Below are positions 1-6,871 of a stretch of 6,871 nt of DNA, piece after piece (position 1 is the first letter of the stretch; every line of letters begins with the position of its first letter). The notes under the pieces were generated by a model, which ran no database searches, had not been told where the DNA came from, and worked only from the letters and a program-made list of their open reading frames with translations. Source of the stretch: Candidatus Cloacimonadota bacterium (lineage in GTDB: Bacteria; Cloacimonadota; Cloacimonadia; Cloacimonadales; JAOZMQ01); the NCBI GenBank assembly GCA_029934195.1, contig JAOZMQ010000161.1:1-6871 (forward strand), written 5' to 3'. The translations under genes were made by a program, and so were the position numbers.

Positions 1-2
1 AG

Positions 3-1622
3 AATTATGTAACTTCCGGTGCAACTTTTGTCAACCTTTATGATGTTGTTTCTACTCGTGACGGTGCACAAAAAGAGGGGAACCAAGTTCGGACAGAAAC
101 TTTGATTGCTACTTTAAATTTAGATGAATTGACATTCGGTTCTACACAGAATCTGTATTTTAATTATGCTTTCCCAAGTTCGGGAGTTCACCAGATAAAA
201 GTAGAGGTTGACCCTTATAATTCTATTACTGAGTCAAATGAAAGTAATCAGGTTCGATATAAAACACTAAATGTAGAACTGCCAACATCTGAACTGACAA
301 TTTCTTCAATTTCAGTTTCAAACCATAATCCTAATATCGGAGATTTAATCAATTTCTCAGCTACAATTTCCAATATCGGAAGTAATGATGCTACAAATTT
401 TGATGTAACTTTCTATGCTGACGGAAACCAGCTTGGTAGTCCAATTTCAATTCCTTCGCTTGTTATTAATGATAATCAAATCATAAATTCCGGTGTTTGG
501 ACGGTTGATGAATTTCCTCATACCATAACTGCAATCGTTGATGAAGCCGATAATGTACCGGAATTAAATGAATTCAACAATGAGACAGAAAAAGCTATCG
601 GAGTAGATTTTCTAACAAATACAAATTCTTATTATTATGCAAACAGTACTTACAATCGCTTACAGATTCCAATGGGTGTTCAAGTAGAATTGAAATCAAG
701 AATCTATAATAATGGAGTTTTTGGAGCTTCTAATGTTCCTGTTTCATATTGGATTGATGACCAACTTTTGGATTTGGATATTGTTTCACAAATTAATGGC
801 GGAACATTTATGCAATCAAGTATTTTCACAGAATTTGATACTGCAGGGAATTTTACAGTCAGAATTTTTGCAGATAAACAAGCAGATGGAAACGGAATTT
901 TCAATGAGATAAATGAAGATAATAATTATACAGATTTATACATTCACGTTTATGAAGAAAGTATAGATTTAGAAATTTTATCACAACATATTTCACCGGA
1001 AGAATTAAATCCGGATCCGGATGAAGAGATTGCAATTTATGCTTCAATCTTTAATCACAGTGAAATTGCTACCGAAGGTTTTTGGGCAAGATTCCTTGTT
1101 GATGGAGTTGTATTAGATGATCAAATTTATATTGAATCTATTCCTGCAAATGAAGATACAACCGTTGTTTGTGGTTCACTTTATTCTTCTCTCGAAATAG
1201 GTCCGCATATTATTCGGGTAGACGTGGATTATACTTCACTTATCGCGGAATATAATGAGGATAATAATGCTGCAACACGAGCAATAATTGTTGGTGATGC
1301 TCCTGATTTCAAATTTACACAAGCCGGAATTATCTTGTCAAATGATGTTCCACTTGAAGGAGATTTAATTACAATTTCCGGTTACGTCAAAAATACCGGT
1401 GGAATAGAAGCTTCCGGCAGAGTAAATTGGCAGTGTATTGTGAATTCTGATTCTACATTTATCAATGCTTCAGATTTTACAATAGCTCCGCAAGATTCTG
1501 CTTTTGTTTCAATTCAATGGAATACAACTGTTCCTTTTGGAACTATTTTGGGAGAAATTGTAAACGCAAATCCGGCTGAATTCAATACTTTCAATAATTC
1601 AGAAATAAAAGCTTTTGGGAAT
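3..1622 (+). repeat. Array of five CARDB-type modules (protein-level repeat)
   Basis: These are protein-level repeats of roughly 105-116 residues. Approximate borders are 3-275 (partial), 279-605, 606-953, 954-1298 and 1299-1622. Each unit has a strand pattern ending in a 'V.V/I.A.VD' type strand and an acidic Asn-rich turn (for example NEFNNE, NEDNNY, NEDNNA), which is the usual end of a CARDB domain. The second unit keeps the classic opening about new-line spacing NPNIGD and ISNIGS; the fifth keeps VPLEGD and VKNTGG. The third is the most diverged. The DNA itself is not strongly repetitive, so these are old duplications. CARDB domains are known as adhesion or spacer modules in secreted bacterial and archaeal proteins. 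Confidence 0.72.
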
Positions 1623-3122
1623 ACAATTCAACAGATTGCAATTATTGATGATGTTATAGTTGATGAAGATGAATCCGGTTATATTGTAGCAGATTTAGAT
1701 GGAATCTATGAAAATGTGGATGCTACTTTATTGAGTTATTATTTTGCAGTTTCAAATCAAAATATTCTTCCTTCTTTAGATGGTGGGAATAATTTGATTG
1801 TCAATTTTGTTACAAATTGGAGTGGCAATGATGAATCGATAACTATTACTGCTGAAAACGTTTATGGAGACACTTTATCTACAATAGTTGCCATTACTGT
1901 AAATCCAATAAATGATCCACCATCAATTGTATTGCCATCATCATTTACATTTGATGAAGATTCATTAGAAGTAATTGATTTTGCCGAATACATTTTTGAT
2001 GCTGAAGAAGTTTTGGAAGATTTGACTCTTACATACACAGAAAGTGTAGATGTCATTGTACAAATTGATGGTCATTCGGTTACTTTTTCCGCACCTCAAG
2101 ATTGGTATGGAATAGAAACTATTGAATTTAATGTTAATGACAATCAAGGTAGAGCGGTTTCATCCGATGATGTTATAATTGTTTTTAATCCTGTAAATGA
2201 TGCTCCAATAATGAGTTTACCGACTGAATTTTCTTTTGATGAAGATTTACAAGAAACTTATGATTTGACTGAATTTATTTCTGATGTCGATAATACAATT
2301 GAAGAGCTAACTATCAGCTCAGAAGGAAGCAGTCATATTGATGTTGAAATTGATGGAATGGAAATTACATTATCCTCAAAAGAAGAACATTGGAATGGAA
2401 ATGAAATAGTTGAAATTACCGTTTCTGATAATGAAACTCGAAACACTTCTCGCAAAAATACCAATAATCGTAATCGAGCGGAAATTTTTGGACAAGTGAA
2501 TATCATTTGTAATCCGGTTGATGATCCGACAGAATTATTCTTACCGGAATCATTAGTTTTTGGTCCCGGTGAGTCAAGAGTTCTTGATCTTGCAGATTAT
2601 ATGAATGAGTGGGATGGAGATAACCTCACTATTTTATATTATGGAAATATTGAAATTGCAATTGAAAATAGCGATTTGATTTATACTTTCAGTGCTTCCG
2701 AAGATTTCATTGGAGATGAAAATATTCTATTTGTTGTTTACGATGGAACTTCCTTTGCTACCGATCAAATAAATATTGCTTCGTCTATTATTCCGCAAGA
2801 TATTCAAATCTCAATGACCGGGAATAATGTTGAATTAAACTGGAAGGAAATTCTTGCAGTTGATTCATATAAAGTATATAGTGCAAATTATTCAGGAGAT
2901 GATTTTGTTGAGGTCTTGACAGGTAATTTCTCAACCGATAATGGCAGAATTTATTGGAATGGCTCCAACGATTCTGACTTGCAATTGTACCGAATTACGG
3001 GAATAATTGATGATCCTGTTCGTGGTAATACAAACAAAAAAGTTTTGATTCTTGATGAAAAATTGAAGGTAGAAATAAGAAAATCTTATCTACAAAAATT
3101 TGGAGAAAGAATTCAAAAATAA
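3..3122 (+). CDS. Large modular surface/secreted protein, CARDB + tandem-95-type + FN3-like (5' partial)
   Basis: The frame is open to the left edge, so the true start and any signal peptide lie outside; 1039 residues are visible. Numbering from the first visible residue, about 1-91 are the end of a CARDB-type module. Four more follow (about 93-201, 202-317, 318-432, 433-540), most closing with the acidic Asn motif seen as ESNESN, NEFNNE, NEDNN and NTFNNS. From about 541 to 931 there are four cadherin-like/tandem-95-type modules with linkers VNPINDPP, FNPVNDAP and CNPVDDP and acidic FDED openings that could bind calcium. About 932-1003 form an FN3-like module (NNVELNW, SYKVYSA). The tail is short and basic. 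Known families of this build are extracellular adhesins, S-layer-like or matrix proteins; an exported structural or adhesive role is inferred. I see no catalytic domain, no C-terminal transmembrane anchor and no recognisable type IX sorting domain. It converges with the DUF342 gene. Confidence is high for the gene and moderate for module borders. Confidence 0.9.
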   Translation, partial: NYVTSGATFVNLYDVVSTRDGAQKEGNQVRTETLIATLNLDELTFGSTQNLYFNYAFPSSGVHQIKVEVDPYNSITESNESNQVRYKTLNVELPTSELTISSISVSNHNPNIGDLINFSATISNIGSNDATNFDVTFYADGNQLGSPISIPSLVINDNQIINSGVWTVDEFPHTITAIVDEADNVPELNEFNNETEKAIGVDFLTNTNSYYYANSTYNRLQIPMGVQVELKSRIYNNGVFGASNVPVSYWIDDQLLDLDIVSQINGGTFMQSSIFTEFDTAGNFTVRIFADKQADGNGIFNEINEDNNYTDLYIHVYEESIDLEILSQHISPEELNPDPDEEIAIYASIFNHSEIATEGFWARFLVDGVVLDDQIYIESIPANEDTTVVCGSLYSSLEIGPHIIRVDVDYTSLIAEYNEDNNAATRAIIVGDAPDFKFTQAGIILSNDVPLEGDLITISGYVKNTGGIEASGRVNWQCIVNSDSTFINASDFTIAPQDSAFVSIQWNTTVPFGTILGEIVNANPAEFNTFNNSEIKAFGNTIQQIAIIDDVIVDEDESGYIVADLDGIYENVDATLLSYYFAVSNQNILPSLDGGNNLIVNFVTNWSGNDESITITAENVYGDTLSTIVAITVNPINDPPSIVLPSSFTFDEDSLEVIDFAEYIFDAEEVLEDLTLTYTESVDVIVQIDGHSVTFSAPQDWYGIETIEFNVNDNQGRAVSSDDVIIVFNPVNDAPIMSLPTEFSFDEDLQETYDLTEFISDVDNTIEELTISSEGSSHIDVEIDGMEITLSSKEEHWNGNEIVEITVSDNETRNTSRKNTNNRNRAEIFGQVNIICNPVDDPTELFLPESLVFGPGESRVLDLADYMNEWDGDNLTILYYGNIEIAIENSDLIYTFSASEDFIGDENILFVVYDGTSFATDQINIASSIIPQDIQISMTGNNVELNWKEILAVDSYKVYSANYSGDDFVEVLTGNFSTDNGRIYWNGSNDSDLQLYRITGIIDDPVRGNTNKKVLILDEKLKVEIRKSYLQKFGERIQK
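1623..2795 (+). repeat. Array of four cadherin-like/tandem-95-type modules
   Basis: The protein-level repeats lie at about 1623-1922, 1923-2210, 2211-2534 and 2535-2795. The two middle units are most alike: both begin LP..F.FDED, continue into a strand with an acidic turn (FDAEE, SDVDN) and end with a WYG or WNG turn followed by 'V.V.D'. Linkers NPINDPP, NPVNDAP and NPVDDP match the tandem-95/cadherin-like signature. The fourth unit lacks the FDED start (it has FGPGES) and has no such linker after it. These folds are usually rod-like and often calcium-stabilised. That is family knowledge; calcium binding here is inferred from the acidic motifs only. Confidence 0.7.
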
Positions 3123-3138
3123 TTTAGAATAAAATATT

Positions 3139-3172
3139 TGAGGGATAATTATTTTTAAATAATTATCCCTCA
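3139..3172. terminator. Perfect 16-bp stem between convergent genes; likely bidirectional terminator
   Basis: Positions 3139-3154 are the exact reverse complement of 3157-3172, with two T bases between them, so in RNA a few A-U pairs at the top would open to make the loop. The outer part of the stem holds the G/C pairs (GAGGGAT / ATCCCTC). It begins 17 bases after the stop of the plus-strand gene and 89 bases beyond the stop of the minus-strand gene. Flanks are A/T-rich, but there is no long uninterrupted T run on either strand. A terminator serving both converging genes is the simplest reading. Confidence 0.72.
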
Positions 3173-3192
3173 TAATTTATGAATGACCCAAA

Positions 3193-3253
3193 GCATTTCT
3201 TACTTTTCAAAAAGAAAGATTCTATTTCGCAAAAGGCTCAAAAGAAAGAATGC
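3193..3253. repeat. Imperfect inverted repeat downstream of the DUF342 gene
   Basis: The arm at 3193-3207 (GCATTTCTTACTTTT) pairs with 3240-3253 (AAAAGAAAGAATGC) with one bulge and one mismatch, enclosing 32 bases. It begins 8 bases past the minus-strand stop codon, so it would be transcribed at the 3' end of the DUF342 mRNA. It could be an extra terminator or 3' stabilising hairpin, or the remains of a dispersed intergenic repeat. The arms are purine/pyrimidine biased, so some pairing is expected by chance. Confidence 0.4.
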
Positions 3254-3260
3254 AACTACT

Positions 3261-5261
3261 TTACATATAAGGGGATCTTTCAATAATTCTTGTAGTTTTA
3301 TCAAAATAGAATTTTGAAGGTGGTTCTAAAGTATCAATTGTTTTGCGAAGGTGATTAATTTTAAGAATCAGAGGTGGGAATATTTTTTTGGATATCTGGA
3401 TATTGGATTCTTCAATAATTCTTTTTTCCTTTTCTAACTCTTTATCAAGAATTTTTTGCATCATTGCAAGTTTATTTGTTAACTTATTCTTTTCTTGAAT
3501 TGCCTCAATAATCTCATCTTTAATACTTCTAGCAATATTTTTTATCTCATTATAAATATTTGGAGAAGTAATATCATAATCAAATTGTTCTTTAAGCTCT
3601 TGAATAGCGTGCATAATTTTATCAATCGTTTTATGTAAATTATTGATTTTGTTAAACAAAGCATTATCATAACCAAATCTTATAGTATTTGTTAAGGAGG
3701 CATCACTTCCAACTGCCGGAGTAGTTAAAACACCTTTAAGTTTTATGTCCGAATCAATGATTGCACCTCTTTCATTCAAATCAATTCCTTCACCAAAAAT
3801 AAACATATTTCCAAGACATTCAATATGACCTTCGCGAATAAATCGTTGAATATACATTGAACCTTTACAATAAATATTACAAGATTCAACAAATTTTGCT
3901 TTAAAATCACCGTTGCATTTTATCTTGGTGGATTGACCGTTAATACCGCTGCGAATAGTGATATCGCCTTTTGCTGTAAGCTGTACATTATCTTCTATAT
4001 GTCCTTTTATAATGATGTTTTTTTCTGATTCTACAGTAAATCCTGCTGATACTTTGCCGGTAATTTCAACATTTGCTTTTGTTCTAATATTTCCAGTTGA
4101 TAGACCGACATCTCCAGGAATAATTACTTTTGGTGATACAGATATAACATTTTTTTTGAATTCTAAGATTCCATCAACTGCAGAAAATATTTTCATTATA
4201 TTTTCATCCATTACTTTTTTCGTTCCTGCACCCATTTGAAGAATTTTATCCTTTGGTAATGGAGCTTGAACAAGAACTCCAAGTAAATTCATCCCATCTT
4301 TTCCTCGAACAGGAATCTTTTTAATCGCAAGAAGTTTATCTTCATCTACATTAATATAGGTGTTTTTTTCTTTGTAATCAATCTTATCATGGGAATCGAT
4401 TGTACCGATAGATTTTTCTATTTCAAATTTTATTTCAATAGTTGCATCTTCTGATTTCCCGGGTAATTGTCCCTCAGCAATAAGAAGATTTTCATTTGGA
4501 GTTAAAGCATTGAAAGCATCTTTATTGAAATTAGCAAAATCAATTTTTGACTTTTTGAAGAACTCATAAGTTTCAGCTTCAATAGGATAATCCTTCGGAT
4601 TATTTTTATGGAAATTAAGATAAAACAATTTCATTTTATCTTTTGTAAGACGGAAAGGAGGAATAATCGAGATTACATTATCTTTAATTTTCAGATATCC
4701 ACAAGCTCCGGCAAAAAATGATTGTTTGGTTTCGTTAAAATATATATTTTCTCCGGCAATGTAATCAATAGAATGTCCGCGAGAAGCTTTGATAGTTTCA
4801 CCATATATTGATGTTCCATTAATACTTTCAGGTGCTATTTTTTTGTGAATAATCTGGTCTTCCTGATGTACAAAACACAATTTGAAAGGAGGCTCAACTT
4901 CATTATTATGCTCCTGTTCTAAAAAAAAGTTATTTAAAGTAGAATGAACAACATCTGTAAAAATATTTTCTGTAGGAAATAAGAATTCTAATTGTTCTGC
5001 TCCTTTCCATACAGGTGGTTTTGGTGATGCTATCAAAATATTTTCCAAAACTTCTTGTTTCATTAAAGCATAATTTAGATAGAAATTTATAACCTCTTCA
5101 TCAAATAAATTTACTTTTTCTTTGGCAAGTTCTTGAATTATATTTGCCGTAGTTAAAGTTTCACCTTCTTCCGTATAAGGAAATAATTTCTCAATGTATG
5201 CCATTGGAGGAACGCCGGAAACAGTAATTATTGTTTTCCCTGATAAAATTTCTTGAGTCAT
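3261..5261 (-). CDS. DUF342 / FapA-family polymer-forming-like protein
   Basis: A complete 666-residue protein. The start at 5261 (MTQEI...) has GGAG eight bases upstream. A 22-residue extension to a TTG at 5327 is rejected because that TTG is the promoter -35 box. Residues about 36-203 and 226-378 look like two copies of the FapA N-terminal module. Paired landmarks are ENILIAS...KPP / ENLLIAEGQLPG and KDNVISI / KNVISVS. Residues about 373-530 are the right-handed beta-helix typical of DUF342, with GDV.LSTGNI, GKVSAGFTVE, KGHIED, GDITIRSGINGQ and FKAKFVES. Residues about 534-645 are charged and helical, probably a coiled coil. No signal peptide or membrane segment is visible, so it is probably cytoplasmic. 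FapA was named for flagellar assembly, and family members are also found outside that setting; no flagellar gene is visible here, so the role is unknown. Family assignment is firm. It probably has its own promoter. Confidence 0.93.
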   Translation of the reverse strand: MTQEILSGKTIITVSGVPPMAYIEKLFPYTEEGETLTTANIIQELAKEKVNLFDEEVINFYLNYALMKQEVLENILIASPKPPVWKGAEQLEFLFPTENIFTDVVHSTLNNFFLEQEHNNEVEPPFKLCFVHQEDQIIHKKIAPESINGTSIYGETIKASRGHSIDYIAGENIYFNETKQSFFAGACGYLKIKDNVISIIPPFRLTKDKMKLFYLNFHKNNPKDYPIEAETYEFFKKSKIDFANFNKDAFNALTPNENLLIAEGQLPGKSEDATIEIKFEIEKSIGTIDSHDKIDYKEKNTYINVDEDKLLAIKKIPVRGKDGMNLLGVLVQAPLPKDKILQMGAGTKKVMDENIMKIFSAVDGILEFKKNVISVSPKVIIPGDVGLSTGNIRTKANVEITGKVSAGFTVESEKNIIIKGHIEDNVQLTAKGDITIRSGINGQSTKIKCNGDFKAKFVESCNIYCKGSMYIQRFIREGHIECLGNMFIFGEGIDLNERGAIIDSDIKLKGVLTTPAVGSDASLTNTIRFGYDNALFNKINNLHKTIDKIMHAIQELKEQFDYDITSPNIYNEIKNIARSIKDEIIEAIQEKNKLTNKLAMMQKILDKELEKEKRIIEESNIQISKKIFPPLILKINHLRKTIDTLEPPSKFYFDKTTRIIERSPYM

Positions 5262-5269
5262 AATCTTTA

Positions 5270-5273
5270 CTCC
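5270..5273 (-). promoter_or_regulatory. Ribosome-binding site (GGAG) deciding the DUF342 start
   Basis: On the minus strand GGAG is followed by eight bases (TAAAGATT) and then the ATG at 5261. This spacing is good for a Shine-Dalgarno site. It supports the internal ATG over the upstream in-frame TTG at 5327. Confidence 0.75.
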
Positions 5274-5298
5274 ATTTTGTTTAACTAAGTTATTTAAA

Positions 5299-5327
5299 AA
5301 AATATTTATTACAGCACTGATTGTCAA
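5299..5327 (-). promoter_or_regulatory. Sigma70-type promoter for the DUF342 gene
   Basis: Read on the minus strand, a perfect -35 box TTGACA (5327-5322) is followed by a 17-bp spacer and a -10-like TATTTT (5304-5299, four of six consensus bases). Transcription would begin near 5292, giving a leader of about 30 bases that holds the GGAG site. The perfect -35 and ideal spacing are convincing; the -10 is weak, and AT-rich DNA offers many such hexamers. Confidence 0.6.
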
Positions 5328-5343
5328 AAGGGTATAAAAGATC

Positions 5344-5386
5344 CTTGTTCATTCTTTTCTAAAGTTTCTTGTTCGTGCCTTTTGTG
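5344..5386 (-). repeat. Degenerate A/C-rich intergenic repeat upstream of the DUF342 promoter
   Basis: On the minus strand the segment opens with CACAAAAGGCACGAACAAG and ends with AGAATGAACAAG; GAACAAG occurs twice, 24 bases apart (5374-5368 and 5350-5344). It resembles the loosely periodic ACCACAAAGG/GCACAAAG-type repeats I remember from intergenic DNA of many environmental bacteria. A related 12-mer (10 of 12 identical) lies at 3228-3239 on the plus strand, beyond the other end of the DUF342 gene. It ends 17 bases upstream of the -35 box. A role is not evident. Confidence 0.4.
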
Positions 5387-5422
5387 GTTAAGATTCTTGC
5401 TATATTAGGCTCGTTAAATAAA

Positions 5423-6871
5423 TTAAAATTTCTGAACAATTCTGACTTTTCCAGCTGTTCTTCTAAAATTCTCTATATTATTGTCATTATTTGAGTATGT
5501 CTTCAAACTGAAATCACAACTTATGTAAGTATTGGTTAAGATATTGTAACCTGTTCCAATTGCATAATGTTGAACAAATTGCTGATCTATATCTCCATCA
5601 AAAGTACTAAGTTTTAATGAAATAAAAGGTTTCATTTTTTTTTCAAATAAAACAAAATCTGCTTTTAAACCAAAACTTGTAAAATCTGACATTTGGTCTT
5701 TAACCATTTTGTAATCATTTTTTGAAAAGGAATAATTTCCGGAAATTACTAATGGTAAAGATTGAAATTCTGATTTAGAATTTAAGGATAATGTATTTCT
5801 CTTCAACTTATTTGAAGAAGTATTATCTGAATAATCAAACAAATTATATCGAAGAGTAAAAGTTGTAGGAGAAAATGGAATATTCATAACTTTATAAGAA
5901 ATTCCTGTAGAAAAAGTTCCTGTTGTTTGATCAATTGGATTTTTTGAAGCATCATTTGAAGATGCCGTTTTACTAAAATTGAAATTCCATACCGGTAAAT
6001 AATCTGGTCTAATAACAAAATTGATATTATAATTAGCCGTTCCGGTTGTAGATTCTTTTTGACTGGAAATATTGTCATAAGAATAGTTTATTCCCAATCC
6101 TAAAATTATTCTATTTTTCCAAAGATACATATTATCATTGATAGAAATTTTTCTTTCATCTTGTTTTAAAGATGATGTTGCAAGTGCATTATAACTTGTT
6201 CCGATTTCAGAATATGAGATATTGAAAAAGTTTTGTTTAAACATAGTTCTCATAAAAATCCTAAAAGCTAAATTACCTCGTCCAAGTTTAAAAGGTTGAA
6301 TATTTTCGTTAATAATCAAAATTGATTCAAATTTTTTGGGGTCGAATGGTAGATTTGAACCATAATCATCTTCAAATTCTTCTTTTGTTATAATACCGTC
6401 ATTGATATTATTATTCAGAAGACTGGTACTTATTTCTGTGCCAAGCATTAAACGATTTTGAAAAGCTTTGAAGGAAAAATCAGATTCCAGAACTATATTA
6501 TCTTTAGCTGCCATTCGGTCGCCATTGTTTTCATCTTTATAAAAGCTTCTATTAATAGAGCTTAAATCATCTTTGTTTTTGTTAATACTGAACCCAAATT
6601 GAAAGTTTTTTTCATTTCCTATCTCAGTTCTAATACCAAAACTATTTCTTCTAAATGAATTCTCACTTTCACCAATTCCTTTTTCAATTGCTCTTTTTGA
6701 TCTTCCATAAACAGTTTTTAAGCGAAAATATTTTGTAGAATAAGTAGAATAGAAACCTCTGATATTAGTATTATTAATGGAAAAACTATCAAATCGAGGA
6801 GAAACATCTCCAACCGAAAAAGTAAAATGTGGTATCTTTAAAGAAAAATTATAACGGTTAACTGGCTGTTT
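5423..6871 (-). CDS. Probable outer-membrane beta-barrel protein of unknown function (5' partial)
   Basis: The frame is open to the right edge with no stop, so the start and signal peptide lie outside; 482 residues are visible. Most of it alternates polar and hydrophobic residues in stretches of about ten (for example FNFSKTAS, PFISLKLS, YISCDFSLK), separated by Asn/Asp/Ser-rich turns, as in outer-membrane strands. It ends in VRIVQKF, and a terminal Phe is the usual barrel-assembly signal. Visible residues 21-39 hold GD..P.F followed by an IRG; 55-63 read YGRSKRAIE. At about 220-270 there is YSEIGTSY...KQDERKISINDNMYLW and later YDNIS. I recall similar motif sets in large uncharacterised outer-membrane proteins of Cloacimonadota and related phyla, but I cannot name the family or function. 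It may be a channel, an export pore or a receptor; no TonB box or plug can be judged from this part. Its stop is 161 bp upstream of the DUF342 start, with no clear terminator between. Confidence 0.85.
   Translation of the reverse strand, partial: KQPVNRYNFSLKIPHFTFSVGDVSPRFDSFSINNTNIRGFYSTYSTKYFRLKTVYGRSKRAIEKGIGESENSFRRNSFGIRTEIGNEKNFQFGFSINKNKDDLSSINRSFYKDENNGDRMAAKDNIVLESDFSFKAFQNRLMLGTEISTSLLNNNINDGIITKEEFEDDYGSNLPFDPKKFESILIINENIQPFKLGRGNLAFRIFMRTMFKQNFFNISYSEIGTSYNALATSSLKQDERKISINDNMYLWKNRIILGLGINYSYDNISSQKESTTGTANYNINFVIRPDYLPVWNFNFSKTASSNDASKNPIDQTTGTFSTGISYKVMNIPFSPTTFTLRYNLFDYSDNTSSNKLKRNTLSLNSKSEFQSLPLVISGNYSFSKNDYKMVKDQMSDFTSFGLKADFVLFEKKMKPFISLKLSTFDGDIDQQFVQHYAIGTGYNILTNTYISCDFSLKTYSNNDNNIENFRRTAGKVRIVQKF

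Noticed and set aside
704..912. Short open frames on both strands inside the CARDB array
   Set aside because: They overlap well-supported coding sequence and look like out-of-frame shadows. The same holds for 1862-2147 (-) and 5884-6078 (-).
102..3122. TTG at 102 as the start of the large plus-strand protein
   Set aside because: The same frame is open back to position 3 and reads as the middle of a CARDB-like module, with no ribosome-binding site before the TTG. The gene runs off the left edge.
2796..3122. Type IX secretion C-terminal sorting domain on the large protein
   Set aside because: The end is an FN3-like module plus a basic tail; I do not see the usual motifs of that sorting domain.
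3181..3260. CRISPR repeats, tRNA or small RNA gene in the convergent gap
   Set aside because: There are no regularly spaced direct repeats and no cloverleaf pattern, and I see no promoter that would drive a separate RNA.
3958..4239. 93-codon open frame on the plus strand inside the DUF342 gene
   Set aside because: It is antisense to the conserved beta-helix coding region, has no ribosome-binding site of note and no recognisable protein features.
5635..5643. Nine-base homopolymer in the barrel gene as a phase-variation switch
   Set aside because: Runs of eight also occur in the DUF342 gene (around 4150 and 4921), so such runs are ordinary in this AT-rich DNA. The frame is intact.
5423..6514. 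ATG at 6514 as the start of the barrel protein
   Set aside because: The frame continues without a stop to the right edge, and the extra 119 residues have the same barrel-like pattern plus the GD..P and YGRSKRAIE motifs. The gene is cut by the window.

Overview
The window is AT-rich bacterial DNA from what looks like a Gram-negative member of the FCB group. A Cloacimonadota-like lineage is my best guess. It rests on remembered resemblance only: a CARDB / tandem-95-type / FN3-like secreted protein, an outer-membrane barrel with a GD..P...RG motif, and a DUF342 protein with no flagellar genes nearby. No rRNA or marker gene is present to settle it.

There are three protein genes, two cut by the window edges. 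Positions 3-3122 (+) hold the last 1039 codons of a very long modular surface or secreted protein: about five CARDB-type beta-sandwich modules, four cadherin-like/tandem-95-type modules and a C-terminal FN3-like module. Positions 3261-5261 (-) hold a complete DUF342/FapA-family protein with an apparently duplicated N-terminal module, a beta-helix core and a long coiled coil. Positions 5423-6871 (-) hold the last 482 codons of a probable outer-membrane beta-barrel protein ending in Phe.

The first two genes converge on a 138-bp gap (3123-3260). It contains a perfect 16-bp stem, probably a bidirectional terminator, and a second, imperfect inverted repeat. The two minus-strand genes are separated by 161 bp (5262-5422). 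That gap contains an A/C-rich degenerate repeat, a good sigma70-type promoter (TTGACA, 17 bp, TATTTT) and a GGAG ribosome-binding site, so the DUF342 gene probably has its own transcript.

Two products are predicted to be at or outside the outer membrane, and the DUF342 protein is predicted to be cytoplasmic. Nothing in the sequence ties the three into one pathway. I see no mobile element, CRISPR array, tRNA, rRNA or defence system. The points most worth a second look are the internal duplication in the DUF342 protein, the conserved motifs of the barrel protein, and the related short repeats in opposite orientation on either side of the DUF342 gene.
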